A stretch of DNA of 11,105 bases from CAYOVG01 sp964407285. Its GTDB lineage: Bacteria; Desulfobacterota; Syntrophobacteria; Syntrophobacterales; Syntrophobacteraceae. Position numbers and translations under genes: made by a program. The stretch lies in the NCBI GenBank assembly GCA_964407285.1, contig CAYOVG010000242.1, forward strand, positions 1 through 11,105, in the 5' to 3' direction. The notes under the pieces are model-generated. The model did not search any database, was not told where the DNA came from, and was given only the letters and a program-made list of their open reading frames with translations. How positions within the stretch are numbered: the stretch's first letter is position 1; each line of letters begins with the position of its first letter. Shown here piece by piece: positions 5,496-11,105 of this stretch.

Positions 5496-6602
5496 TCATC
5501 CTTCATCCATGTACTGCCCCCTGATATCGAGGATCTCCTCGCGGATCGAGAGAAACCCCTCCGTCACCCCGGGATCGAAGTGCGTGCCGCACTCATCTTC
5601 AATAGCCTTGAACGCCACTTCCACGGAACACGCCTCCTTATAGGGTCGCCTGGACGTCAGCGCATCGAAAGCGTCGGCGATGGCCGTGATCCGCCCGAGC
5701 AGCGGAATCCTCCGTCCCCGGAGTCCGCGAGGATACCCGGCGCCGTCCCACCACTCGTGGTGCGTGAGCGCGATGATCTCCGCCAGCTTGATGAAACCGC
5801 CCGACGATTTCTCCAGGATTCGCGCCCCGATCGTCGTGTGCTGCCTCATGACCGCCCATTCCTGCTCCGTCAGAGGTCCGGGCTTCAGGAGAATCCGGTC
5901 CGGGATGCCGATCTTTCCGACATCGTGCATGGGAGAAGCGTAAAGAATGGCTTCGACGGACCTTTCCCCGAGCCCCAGCTTCCTCGCGACCGCCGCGGCG
6001 TAGTGGCTCATTCGCTGTAAGTGGGCCCCCGTGTTCTCGTCTCTGTACTCCGCGGCGCGCGCCAGGCGATAGATCGTATCGAGTGAGGCGACCTTTATCT
6101 TGCCGAGCGCCCTGCGGAGCTGATCGCTCGTCAGCCGCAGTTCTTCCGTCCTGCACGCCACCTCGCTTTCGAGCTGCTTCTGGTAGTCGCGCACGTGATC
6201 GTGGTAAGCCTTGACCTTGACAAGCGACCTCACTCTCGCCCGAAGCTCCATCCACTCCACGGGTTTGCTCAGAAAATCGTCGGCTCCCGCCTCGATCGCC
6301 GCCACCCGGTGGGATACATCCCTGAATCCCGTCACCATCACGATGGGAATGAGCCTCGTCCGCTCGTCTCCCTTCAATCTTCTCGCCACTTCGAATCCGT
6401 CCATGCCGGGCATGTGGATATCGAGAAGCACCACGTCGGGAGACTGTTCGAGGGCAAGGGAAAGGGCGTCGTCTCCACTTCGGGCCAGGATAACCTCGTA
6501 GCCCCAGGGAACGAGAAGCCCCTCCATAAGGGCAAGATTGGGATACTCGTCGTCCACCACGAGTATCTTGCCCATATCCTCCATCGATACAGCTCCAAAC
6601 AA
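5496..6602 (-). CDS. Orphan response regulator, REC-HD-GYP (RpfG-like c-di-GMP phosphodiesterase)
   Basis: A 368-residue two-domain signalling protein. The receiver domain covers about residues 12-130, with the acidic pair Asp17/Asp18, phosphoacceptor Asp61 (LLDIHMPGMDG), Thr91 and Lys113 (SKPVE). A charged linker at ~137-170 is likely coiled coil. The HD-GYP domain (about 172-365) keeps Glu185, His194, the 'HDVGK' pair His226-Asp227, His255, 'HHEWWDGAGYP' (281-291) and 'IADAFDALTSRRPYK' (308-322). These are the residues that bind metals and hydrolyse c-di-GMP in active members. No histidine kinase is adjacent. The start is uncertain: TTG at 6602 has GGGAGG (6609-6614) with a 6-nt spacer, while the in-frame ATG at 6584 has GGAG with an 8-nt spacer and would remove six residues. 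A promoter lies at 6726-6754. Confidence 0.93.
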   Translation of the reverse strand: MFGAVSMEDMGKILVVDDEYPNLALMEGLLVPWGYEVILARSGDDALSLALEQSPDVVLLDIHMPGMDGFEVARRLKGDERTRLIPIVMVTGFRDVSHRVAAIEAGADDFLSKPVEWMELRARVRSLVKVKAYHDHVRDYQKQLESEVACRTEELRLTSDQLRRALGKIKVASLDTIYRLARAAEYRDENTGAHLQRMSHYAAAVARKLGLGERSVEAILYASPMHDVGKIGIPDRILLKPGPLTEQEWAVMRQHTTIGARILEKSSGGFIKLAEIIALTHHEWWDGAGYPRGLRGRRIPLLGRITAIADAFDALTSRRPYKEACSVEVAFKAIEDECGTHFDPGVTEGFLSIREEILDIRGQYMDEG

Positions 6603-6725
6603 ATCGGGCCTCCCTCGCCGACTGGATCATAACCGCATTTCCCGGACGAAGCGCAATCCCCGCACAGTCTCCGAAAACCGCATCTACGAGCCGGTACGGG
6701 ACTTTACACGCCATAAATCCCAGAC

Positions 6726-6754
6726 ATATTAGAATAGCAGAAGGCTGCAGTCAA
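6726..6754 (-). promoter_or_regulatory. Sigma70-type promoter for the HD-GYP regulator
   Basis: On the minus strand, TTGACT (6754-6749) and TAATAT (6731-6726) are separated by exactly 17 bp. The predicted transcription start near 6719 leaves a leader of about 115 nt before the TTG/ATG start. No other minus-strand gene begins nearby. Confidence 0.7.
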
Positions 6755-6940
6755 CCTGAACCGAATGAAAAAAGCAAGATATCGTGAGTAGAACCGGAAC
6801 AGTAGCATGCTCAAATCTACACAAATAGTTCTCCAGGCGGATACCGGCCGTTCCGTGTCCGACGGCGCAACCGGCCGCCCCGGCTCACACCGGGCGAAAG
6901 TCATAACGGCGAAGTCCTCGCTCTATTGTGCGCATCCCCC

Positions 6941-6969
6941 TTGCCCCAGGTCATGCCGCACCCTATTCT
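6941..6969 (+). promoter_or_regulatory. Possible promoter of the PepSY lipoprotein gene
   Basis: TTGCCC (6941-6946) and TATTCT (6964-6969) are spaced by 17 bp, each matching four of six consensus positions. It would give a leader of about 70 nt. This is a moderate match only. Confidence 0.35.
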
Positions 6970-7047
6970 GTATACAGGTTCATTCAGTATTAGCGCGGTT
7001 TGCTGTTTTCTTCACCTAACCGAAACACCAGTTCCAAGGAGGCGCTT

Positions 7048-7386
7048 ATGGGTATTTTCAGAGTAGGGGTATTGTTGTCGGCGATTATCGTTTTGTCTCT
7101 CGGTATGAGCGGGTGCGATAGCGGAACGAAGGGGACGATTCCCATCGAGAAGATCAAGAAGAGCGACTTTCCGGCGCTTGCCAGGATCTCCATAGTCGAT
7201 GCCATGCGAGTGGCCCAGCAGAAGGTCCCCGGCACGATTATCGAGGCGGAACTGGAAGGAAAGGACAAGCACCTGGTCTACGAGATCGAAATCGTGACGG
7301 AAGACAGGACGATAAGGAAGGTCATAGTCGATGCCGGAAATGGAACTATTTTGAAGGTGAAGAAGGGCCAGGACGAGACGTATTAG
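7048..7386 (+). CDS. Small PepSY-domain lipoprotein
   Basis: A 112-residue secreted, probably lipid-anchored protein. Residues 1-22 form a signal peptide: short basic start, then the hydrophobic core 'VGVLLSAIIVLSLG'. It ends in MSGC with the candidate lipidated Cys23; the lipobox carries Met instead of Leu at -3, which is tolerated but less common. After a Ser/Gly/Lys-rich spacer, residues ~46-107 read as a single PepSY domain: 'ISIVDAMRVAQQKVPG', then 'YEIEIVTEDRTIRKVIVDAGNGTILKV' with the typical D-A-G-x-G-x-I ending. PepSY domains are associated with inhibiting or binding peptidases in the envelope; the role here is inferred. The ATG at 7048 has AGGAGG (7037-7042) with a 5-nt spacer; an upstream in-frame ATG at 7000 lacks one. 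It appears monocistronic, with no peptidase gene next to it. Confidence 0.88.
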   Translation: MGIFRVGVLLSAIIVLSLGMSGCDSGTKGTIPIEKIKKSDFPALARISIVDAMRVAQQKVPGTIIEAELEGKDKHLVYEIEIVTEDRTIRKVIVDAGNGTILKVKKGQDETY

Positions 7387-7488
7387 CTTCTTCACACGCA
7401 ACGTCACGCGGAAGCGGAGTCACCGCGGGGGATGGCGCCGGGCCGTCCGTGGCGTTGCGCTGCAGCATACACACGGGAGCGACCCGAA

Positions 7489-7524
7489 GGCGGGAATGAC
7501 CGTGCTCACTCCTGCGTTCCCGCC
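7489..7524. repeat. Inverted repeat GGCGGGAA...TTCCCGCC
   Basis: Perfect 8-bp arms at 7489-7496 and 7517-7524 enclose a 20-base loop containing TGAC and CACTCCTGCG. The wording ('GGCGGGAATGAC') is that of the widespread GCGGGAATGAC-type intergenic repeats. It lies about 100 bp after the lipoprotein stop without a U tract, so it is not a classic terminator. Confidence 0.6.
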
Positions 7525-7734
7525 GAAGGTCTTCTCACGGGGTTTTTCTTTCGGGAGTCAACGGAGCGACGTTTCCAGGGCAAGCCCGACAAATGGTTCC
7601 ATATCACTTGGGCGCGACGTTGATTCTCTGAAAATCACCTCGGACCAATACACGAGTCGGTCCCGGGGTTTTGGCTTTGTCGGCATGGTTCATACAGACC
7701 GTGTGTTGAGGTAACGCTCGAGAAGGACTCACCG

Positions 7735-7803
7735 TCATCCCGCGCAAGCGGGAACCCGGGACTTTCGAGGTATTCCGGACCCCCGCTTTCGCGGGGGCGA
7801 CTC
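7735..7803. repeat. Dispersed palindromic repeat, CCCGC-GCAA-GCGGG / CCCCCGC-TTTC-GCGGGGG pair
   Basis: There are two hairpins: CCCGC-GCAA-GCGGG (7739-7752) and CCCCCGC-TTTC-GCGGGGG (7780-7797). The outer ends GTCATCCC and GGGGCGAC are roughly inverse, so the whole unit is an imperfect palindrome with two nested tips. This is the familiar form of dispersed proteobacterial intergenic repeats (GTCATTCCCGCG...CGCGGGAATGAC type). Its minus-strand translation (RPRESGGPEY...) is a well-known false ORF. Confidence 0.75.
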
Positions 7804-7828
7804 TGGAGTGTTACCCTGTCTTGAACCA

Positions 7829-7858
7829 TGCCCGGATTACGATTTCTTATTCCGGGCA
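7829..7858 (-). terminator. Possible 3' hairpin at the end of the RNA-handling operon
   Basis: TGCCCGGA (7829-7836) and TCCGGGCA (7851-7858) form a perfect 8-bp stem around a 14-base loop that contains the TAA stop of the TPR-like gene. No U tract follows on the minus strand, so this may be a transcript-end stabiliser rather than an intrinsic terminator. Confidence 0.35.
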
Positions 7859-8370
7859 ATCCTGACGCCCTTTCCCCTGATCCGCCTGGCGACCAGGGAT
7901 ACCGCTTCAGCGCCTCCCGCTTCGCGCGCACGGGTGATTTCACCCAAGGCTTCCAACCATCTTTCGAGGTCGCAAAACGCCGCGGCCCTGGACACCATCA
8001 GCGGAACATAATCCGTATCCTTAAAGAGTTGGGTTTCCTTGAGCGCTTTGGCCGGCTTGTTCAAATCCCGCAGGGCCGAACATAGAAACGTCGCCGCGCG
8101 TGTATTGAGCGGGTCCGCCTTCAGTATCCGCCGTGCTATCGCTTCCACCCGGTGGTACTGACGCGCATCCCCGGCCTGACGAGCCCGGTCGAGGAGATCC
8201 TCGGTATCCGAGATGACGGCATCCTCTTCACGCAAGAGATCCTGGAGAAGAGCGTCAAGCTTGAGCATGATCGTCGTAGGCGGCGTCAGGAACGATCTCG
8301 CCTCATACCATCTCGCGCCATCCCATAGGAAAGTGCTTCCATTCAGACGGACTTCCGTTGGTTTTCCCAT
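7837..8370 (-). CDS. Small TPR-like helical repeat protein, function unknown
   Basis: A 177-residue soluble protein. The N-terminal ~35 residues carry an aromatic motif, 'STFLWDGARWYEARSFLTPP', that looks like a small beta element. The rest (from about residue 40) is helical with TPR-like pairs: 'YHRVEAIARRILKADPLNTRAATFLCSALRDLNKPAKAL' resembles a TPR pair with the N-terminal A-R-x-L-x-x-D-P and R-A-A/ALxxLG spacing, and 'AAFCDLERWLEALGEITRA' continues it. The C-terminus is basic (RRIRGKGVRIARNKKS). The ATG at 8370 has GGAGG at 8381-8385 with a slightly long 10-nt spacer; a GTG at 8400 in frame is less likely. It begins 49 bp after the helicase stop, so it is probably the last gene of that operon and may act as a protein-protein scaffold. 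Assignment is by pattern only. Confidence 0.7.
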   Translation of the reverse strand: MGKPTEVRLNGSTFLWDGARWYEARSFLTPPTTIMLKLDALLQDLLREEDAVISDTEDLLDRARQAGDARQYHRVEAIARRILKADPLNTRAATFLCSALRDLNKPAKALKETQLFKDTDYVPLMVSRAAAFCDLERWLEALGEITRAREAGGAEAVSLVARRIRGKGVRIARNKKS

Positions 8371-8419
8371 TATCCACCATCCTCCCCGGCAGGCAAACAC
8401 TTCATCAATGTCGTTGTTT

Positions 8420-9748
<1,329 letters not shown>

Positions 9749-9754
9749 AATGCA

Positions 9755-9759
9755 CCTCC
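9755..9759 (-). promoter_or_regulatory. Ribosome binding site that points to an ATT start for the helicase
   Basis: GGAGG on the minus strand is followed by TGC-ATT-ATT-AAG in the helicase frame. The only canonical start at a suitable distance, a GTG overlapping the site (9756-9754), is out of frame and reaches TAA after three codons. This makes the second ATT (9748-9746), with a 6-nt spacer, the best start. Confidence 0.6.
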
Positions 9760-9805
9760 AGTGTGTTTGTCGATATCGAAGGACCCAAAACGATGCGCGA
9801 CCGGC

Positions 9806-10081
9806 CTATTCCTCGTCCTGTCGCATGGCCCATTGCCATTGCTCGGGAAGGGGCTGCGGCCCCGGCTTGATTCCGGCTATATCCGGGTCTTCATGGCTAT
9901 TGTTCGGTTCACGTTCCGTCTTGGCCTTCTTGATTTCCTGGCGACGGATCTCCTTGTCTCTTTGCTTTTGTTGCCTGTCCTTTTCTTTTTCTCGCTTTTG
10001 AAAGGTAGCTTTTCCTCTTTGAGCCAAATCTTCCTCCATACCGACCATCGTTGTGGCTGTACGCTTATAATGAACATACAT
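9806..10081 (-). CDS. Small highly charged protein between the RRM and helicase genes, unknown function
   Basis: Up to 91 residues, of no recognised domain. The centre (about residues 21-58) is almost entirely Lys, Arg, Glu and Gln ('KREKEKDRQQKQRDKEIRRQ') and is predicted by eye to be a single long charged helix or disordered RNA-binding segment. The C-terminus has a distinct proline-rich motif, 'EDPDIAGIKPGPQPLPEQW' (64-82), that looks conserved rather than random. The start is uncertain: the ATG at 10081 (9 nt after the RRM stop) lacks a Shine-Dalgarno; ATGs at 10048 and 10039 also lack one; a TTG at 10027 has GGAGG (10033-10037) at 5 nt. It lies between two RNA-binding genes on the same strand, so a role as cofactor of the helicase or RRM protein is plausible but inferred. 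Confidence 0.75.
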   Translation of the reverse strand: MYVHYKRTATTMVGMEEDLAQRGKATFQKREKEKDRQQKQRDKEIRRQEIKKAKTEREPNNSHEDPDIAGIKPGPQPLPEQWQWAMRQDEE

Positions 10082-10090
10082 GGGAGATTT

Positions 10091-10363
10091 TTAATATCTT
10101 GGTGGACGTCGAGGTCGTTTAGTGGGTGGTTTTGCCTGACTGAGTTTGATGCTTTGATCCTTTACCTTGAATCCGTTGAGGGCTTTCATCGCCTTGTCCG
10201 CTTCTGAATTGTTAGGCATCTCAACGAATCCGAACCCTTTCGACTGTCCCGACGATCTGTCCCTGACAATGTTCACGACAGATACTTCTCCGAAATCGGA
10301 AAAAATCATCTTCAGGTCCCCTTCGGTTACATTATAGGCCAGATTATTGACATAGATATTCAT
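10091..10363 (-). CDS. RRM-domain RNA-binding protein
   Basis: A 90-residue single RRM (RNP-1 type) protein of the kind found in cyanobacteria and deltaproteobacteria, which binds single-stranded RNA. RNP2 'IYVNNL' is at residues 3-8 and RNP1 'KGFGFVEM' at 42-49, with the aromatic residues Tyr4, Phe44 and Phe46 in the RNA-stacking positions. The betaalphabeta-betaalphabeta framework is complete ('TEGDLKMIFSDFGEV', then 'EADKAMKALNG'). A short basic, proline-rich tail (PPTKRPRRPPRY) follows. The ATG at 10363 has GGAG at 10371-10374 with a 7-nt spacer; the open frame extends further upstream but without a start signal. It is the first gene of the probable operon running through the charged protein and helicase to the TPR-like gene. 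Confidence 0.95.
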   Translation of the reverse strand: MNIYVNNLAYNVTEGDLKMIFSDFGEVSVVNIVRDRSSGQSKGFGFVEMPNNSEADKAMKALNGFKVKDQSIKLSQAKPPTKRPRRPPRY

Positions 10364-10670
10364 ATTCGCTCTCCGAGTTAGAGTTAATGTCATCAGCAGC
10401 AAAGAAAGTTGACATCCCCAAATATGGAAAAAGCACAGACCTAAGTATCAATCCCGAACTTGGAAAGCAGATGCCGTCTGAGTTCAGACAGGTCAGGAAT
10501 CAAGGCGCGCAATCCCGTCCGCCGATTTCTGTTTCAAGCAGCGGAAATCCGGGAGCATACCGTTCCCAAACCGTAGCGCTCCCTCGATTGAAAACAAAAA
10601 GCCGGGGATCTTTTTCCCCGGCTTTTTATTCCAGCAGAATAGATGGATGGGCTATCATTTATCGCAAGGG
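10364..10670. other. Gene-free region before the RRM operon
   Basis: The stretch holds the terminator at 10596-10627 and presumably the promoter of the RRM operon, though no strong -35/-10 pair was found. TTGATA...CATATT on the minus strand, around 10424-10454, has a 19-bp spacer and is weak. A palindrome GTCTGA-GT-TCAGAC at 10476-10489 could be an operator. A plus-strand open frame (10387-10674) runs through the terminator and is rejected. Confidence 0.5.
10596..10627. terminator. Bidirectional intrinsic terminator
   Basis: The 12-base arms AAAAAGCCGGGG (10596-10607) and CCCCGGCTTTTT (10616-10627) pair perfectly around an 8-base loop, giving a GC core flanked by an A run on one side and a T run on the other. 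On the minus strand it ends the cold-shock gene transcript 44 bp after its stop, and it separates that gene from the RRM operon. Confidence 0.93.
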
Positions 10671-10871
10671 CTAAAGCTTTCTCACCCGAGTTGCCTGCGG
10701 ACCTTTAGCGCCGCTTTCCTCCACGAAGCTGACCCGCTCACCTTCGCTCAGCGACTTGAAGCCGTCGCCCTCGATAGCGGAGAAATGCACAAACAAGTCA
10801 CCCCCGCCGTCTTTTTCAATGAAGCCATAGCCCTTGCTCTCGTTGAACCACTTGACTCGACCTTCCGCCAT
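10671..10871 (-). CDS. csp: Cold-shock-domain protein (CspA family)
   Basis: A 66-residue single cold-shock domain, the normal length for CspA-family RNA chaperones that bind single-stranded RNA and DNA and melt secondary structure. 'GRVKWFNESKGYGFIEKD' opens the domain, with RNP1 KGYGFI at residues 13-18 and RNP2 LFVHF at 26-30. 'GDGFKSLSEGERVSFV' and the ending 'GPQATRV' are standard. Trp8, Phe9, Tyr15, Phe17, Phe27 and His29 give the aromatic binding face. The ATG at 10871 has GGAG at 10879-10882 with a 7-nt spacer; a longer open frame upstream is leader sequence, not protein. It is terminated by the strong hairpin at 10596-10627 and preceded by a structured leader. It neighbours an RRM/helicase operon on the same strand. 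Confidence 0.96.
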   Translation of the reverse strand: MAEGRVKWFNESKGYGFIEKDGGGDLFVHFSAIEGDGFKSLSEGERVSFVEESGAKGPQATRVRKL

Positions 10872-10908
10872 TCCGGTGCTCCTCGTCATTGCTGTTTTCA
10901 AACGTTCT

Positions 10909-10948
10909 TGGATGCGATTATTTCGAATCCACATAGAAATCGCATCCA
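10909..10948 (-). promoter_or_regulatory. Long perfect hairpin in the cold-shock gene leader
   Basis: Eleven bases at 10909-10919 (TGGATGCGATT) pair perfectly with 10938-10948 (AATCGCATCCA) around an 18-base loop that can itself pair weakly (ATTTC with GAAAT). In the minus-strand mRNA this lies 38-77 nt before the start codon. There is no run of U, so it is not a terminator. A leader structure that changes with temperature or protects the transcript is the natural inference. Confidence 0.7.
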
Positions 10949-11008
10949 CTTAGTCAAAGCGAAAAGTCGATTTCCACACAAGAGTAAGAAATTACATAAA
11001 CTATATAC

Positions 11009-11036
11009 AGGATAACATGCAAGTCGAGAAAGTCAA
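11009..11036 (-). promoter_or_regulatory. Candidate promoter of the cold-shock gene
   Basis: On the minus strand, TTGACT (11036-11031) is followed after 16 bp by TATCCT (11014-11009) with an extended -10 TGT in front. It would start transcription near 11002 and give a leader of about 130 nt, a length similar to known cold-shock mRNAs. A second weaker pair (TTGACT at 10957-10952, TATGTG at 10935-10930) overlaps the hairpin. Confidence 0.5.
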
Positions 11037-11105
11037 TCGGAGAAACCAGGGCACCGGAGAAGACTGTTGCCCATAGATCCCACTCATGCTATGGTTGGGC
11101 ATGAC

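Larger units (their letters stand above)
6603..7047. other. Divergent gene-free region between the HD-GYP gene and the lipoprotein gene
   Basis: This holds the minus-strand promoter at 6726-6754 and a plausible plus-strand promoter at 6941-6969. Between them is a GC-rich patch with CCGGCCG repeated at about 6844 and 6870 and an adjacent CCGG-loop-CCGG pairing. The short open frames on both strands (66-70 codons) have no ribosome binding site or protein-like character. No tRNA or known RNA fold was recognised. Confidence 0.5.
7387..7836. other. Gene-free region carrying dispersed palindromes
   Basis: No convincing gene was found in this stretch between the convergent lipoprotein gene and the TPR-like gene. 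Open frames on either strand (63-102 codons) have no start signals, and one merely translates the palindromic repeat at 7735-7803. The recognisable content is the two inverted-repeat elements listed separately. Confidence 0.6.

Noticed and set aside
6807..7019. Plus-strand open frame of 70 codons before the lipoprotein gene
   Set aside because: No ribosome binding site, no recognisable domain, and it overlaps the likely promoter of the lipoprotein gene.
7635..7943. Minus-strand open frame of 102 codons (contains RPRESGGPEY)
   Set aside because: It is the translation of the GCGGGAA-type palindromic repeat plus the antisense-shifted end of the TPR-like gene, a common false prediction.
10387..10674. 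Plus-strand open frame of 95 codons upstream of the RRM gene
   Set aside because: It reads through the intrinsic terminator at 10596-10627, has no Shine-Dalgarno, and its sequence is not protein-like.
10872..10949. 26-residue N-terminal extension of the cold-shock protein
   Set aside because: The extra codons cover the leader hairpin, the ATG at 10871 has a good ribosome site, and CspA-family proteins are 65-70 residues.

Overview
The window reads as chromosomal DNA of a Gram-negative, GC-rich bacterium, most likely a Desulfobacterota (former deltaproteobacterial) lineage such as Syntrophobacterales or Geobacter relatives. That placement is an inference from gene content and style: a chromosomal ParAB pair with a textbook parS site, a REC/HD-GYP regulator, an RRM protein beside a RhlE-type helicase, and abundant dispersed intergenic repeats. 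No rRNA, tRNA, transposase or CRISPR array was seen.

Layout, left to right. Positions 1-1125 (minus strand) hold an ABC export module of the MacB/LolD type: an ATPase whose stop overlaps the start of a permease that runs off the left edge. Positions 1126-1707 are a repeat-filled gap: 18 tandem 7-bp units (GGGTTGC type), a central segment with nested inverted repeats, and the same heptamer family in inverted orientation at the other end. pncB (nicotinate phosphoribosyltransferase, minus) follows at 1708-3078. A short divergent promoter region, with a -10 hexamer readable on both strands, separates it from a small conserved-looking protein on the plus strand. Then come a perfect parS palindrome, parA and parB (3573-5313, plus). 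A second, shorter copy of the repeat element (5340-5487) lies between parB and the convergent gene for an orphan REC-HD-GYP response regulator (5496-6602, minus), which has a good sigma70 promoter.

After a gene-free gap comes a small PepSY-domain lipoprotein (7048-7386, plus), then another gap carrying dispersed palindromes of the CCCGC...GCGGG type. The right third, all on the minus strand, is an RNA-handling cluster. A probable operon runs RRM RNA-binding protein -> small Lys/Arg/Glu-rich protein -> RhlE-type DEAD-box helicase -> small TPR-like protein (10363 down to 7837). Just upstream, and separated by a strong bidirectional terminator, is a cold-shock-domain protein (10871-10671) whose leader contains a long perfect hairpin.

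The genes form three working units: envelope export (left), chromosome segregation (middle) and RNA structure remodelling, probably during cold or growth transitions (right). The points most worth a second look are: the helicase, which has no ATG/GTG/TTG start compatible with its conserved N-terminus and appears to start at ATT; its motif III, which reads FAT instead of SAT; the two copies of the composite inverted-repeat element; and the cold-shock leader hairpin. All gene identities come from reading motifs by eye; no database search was possible.
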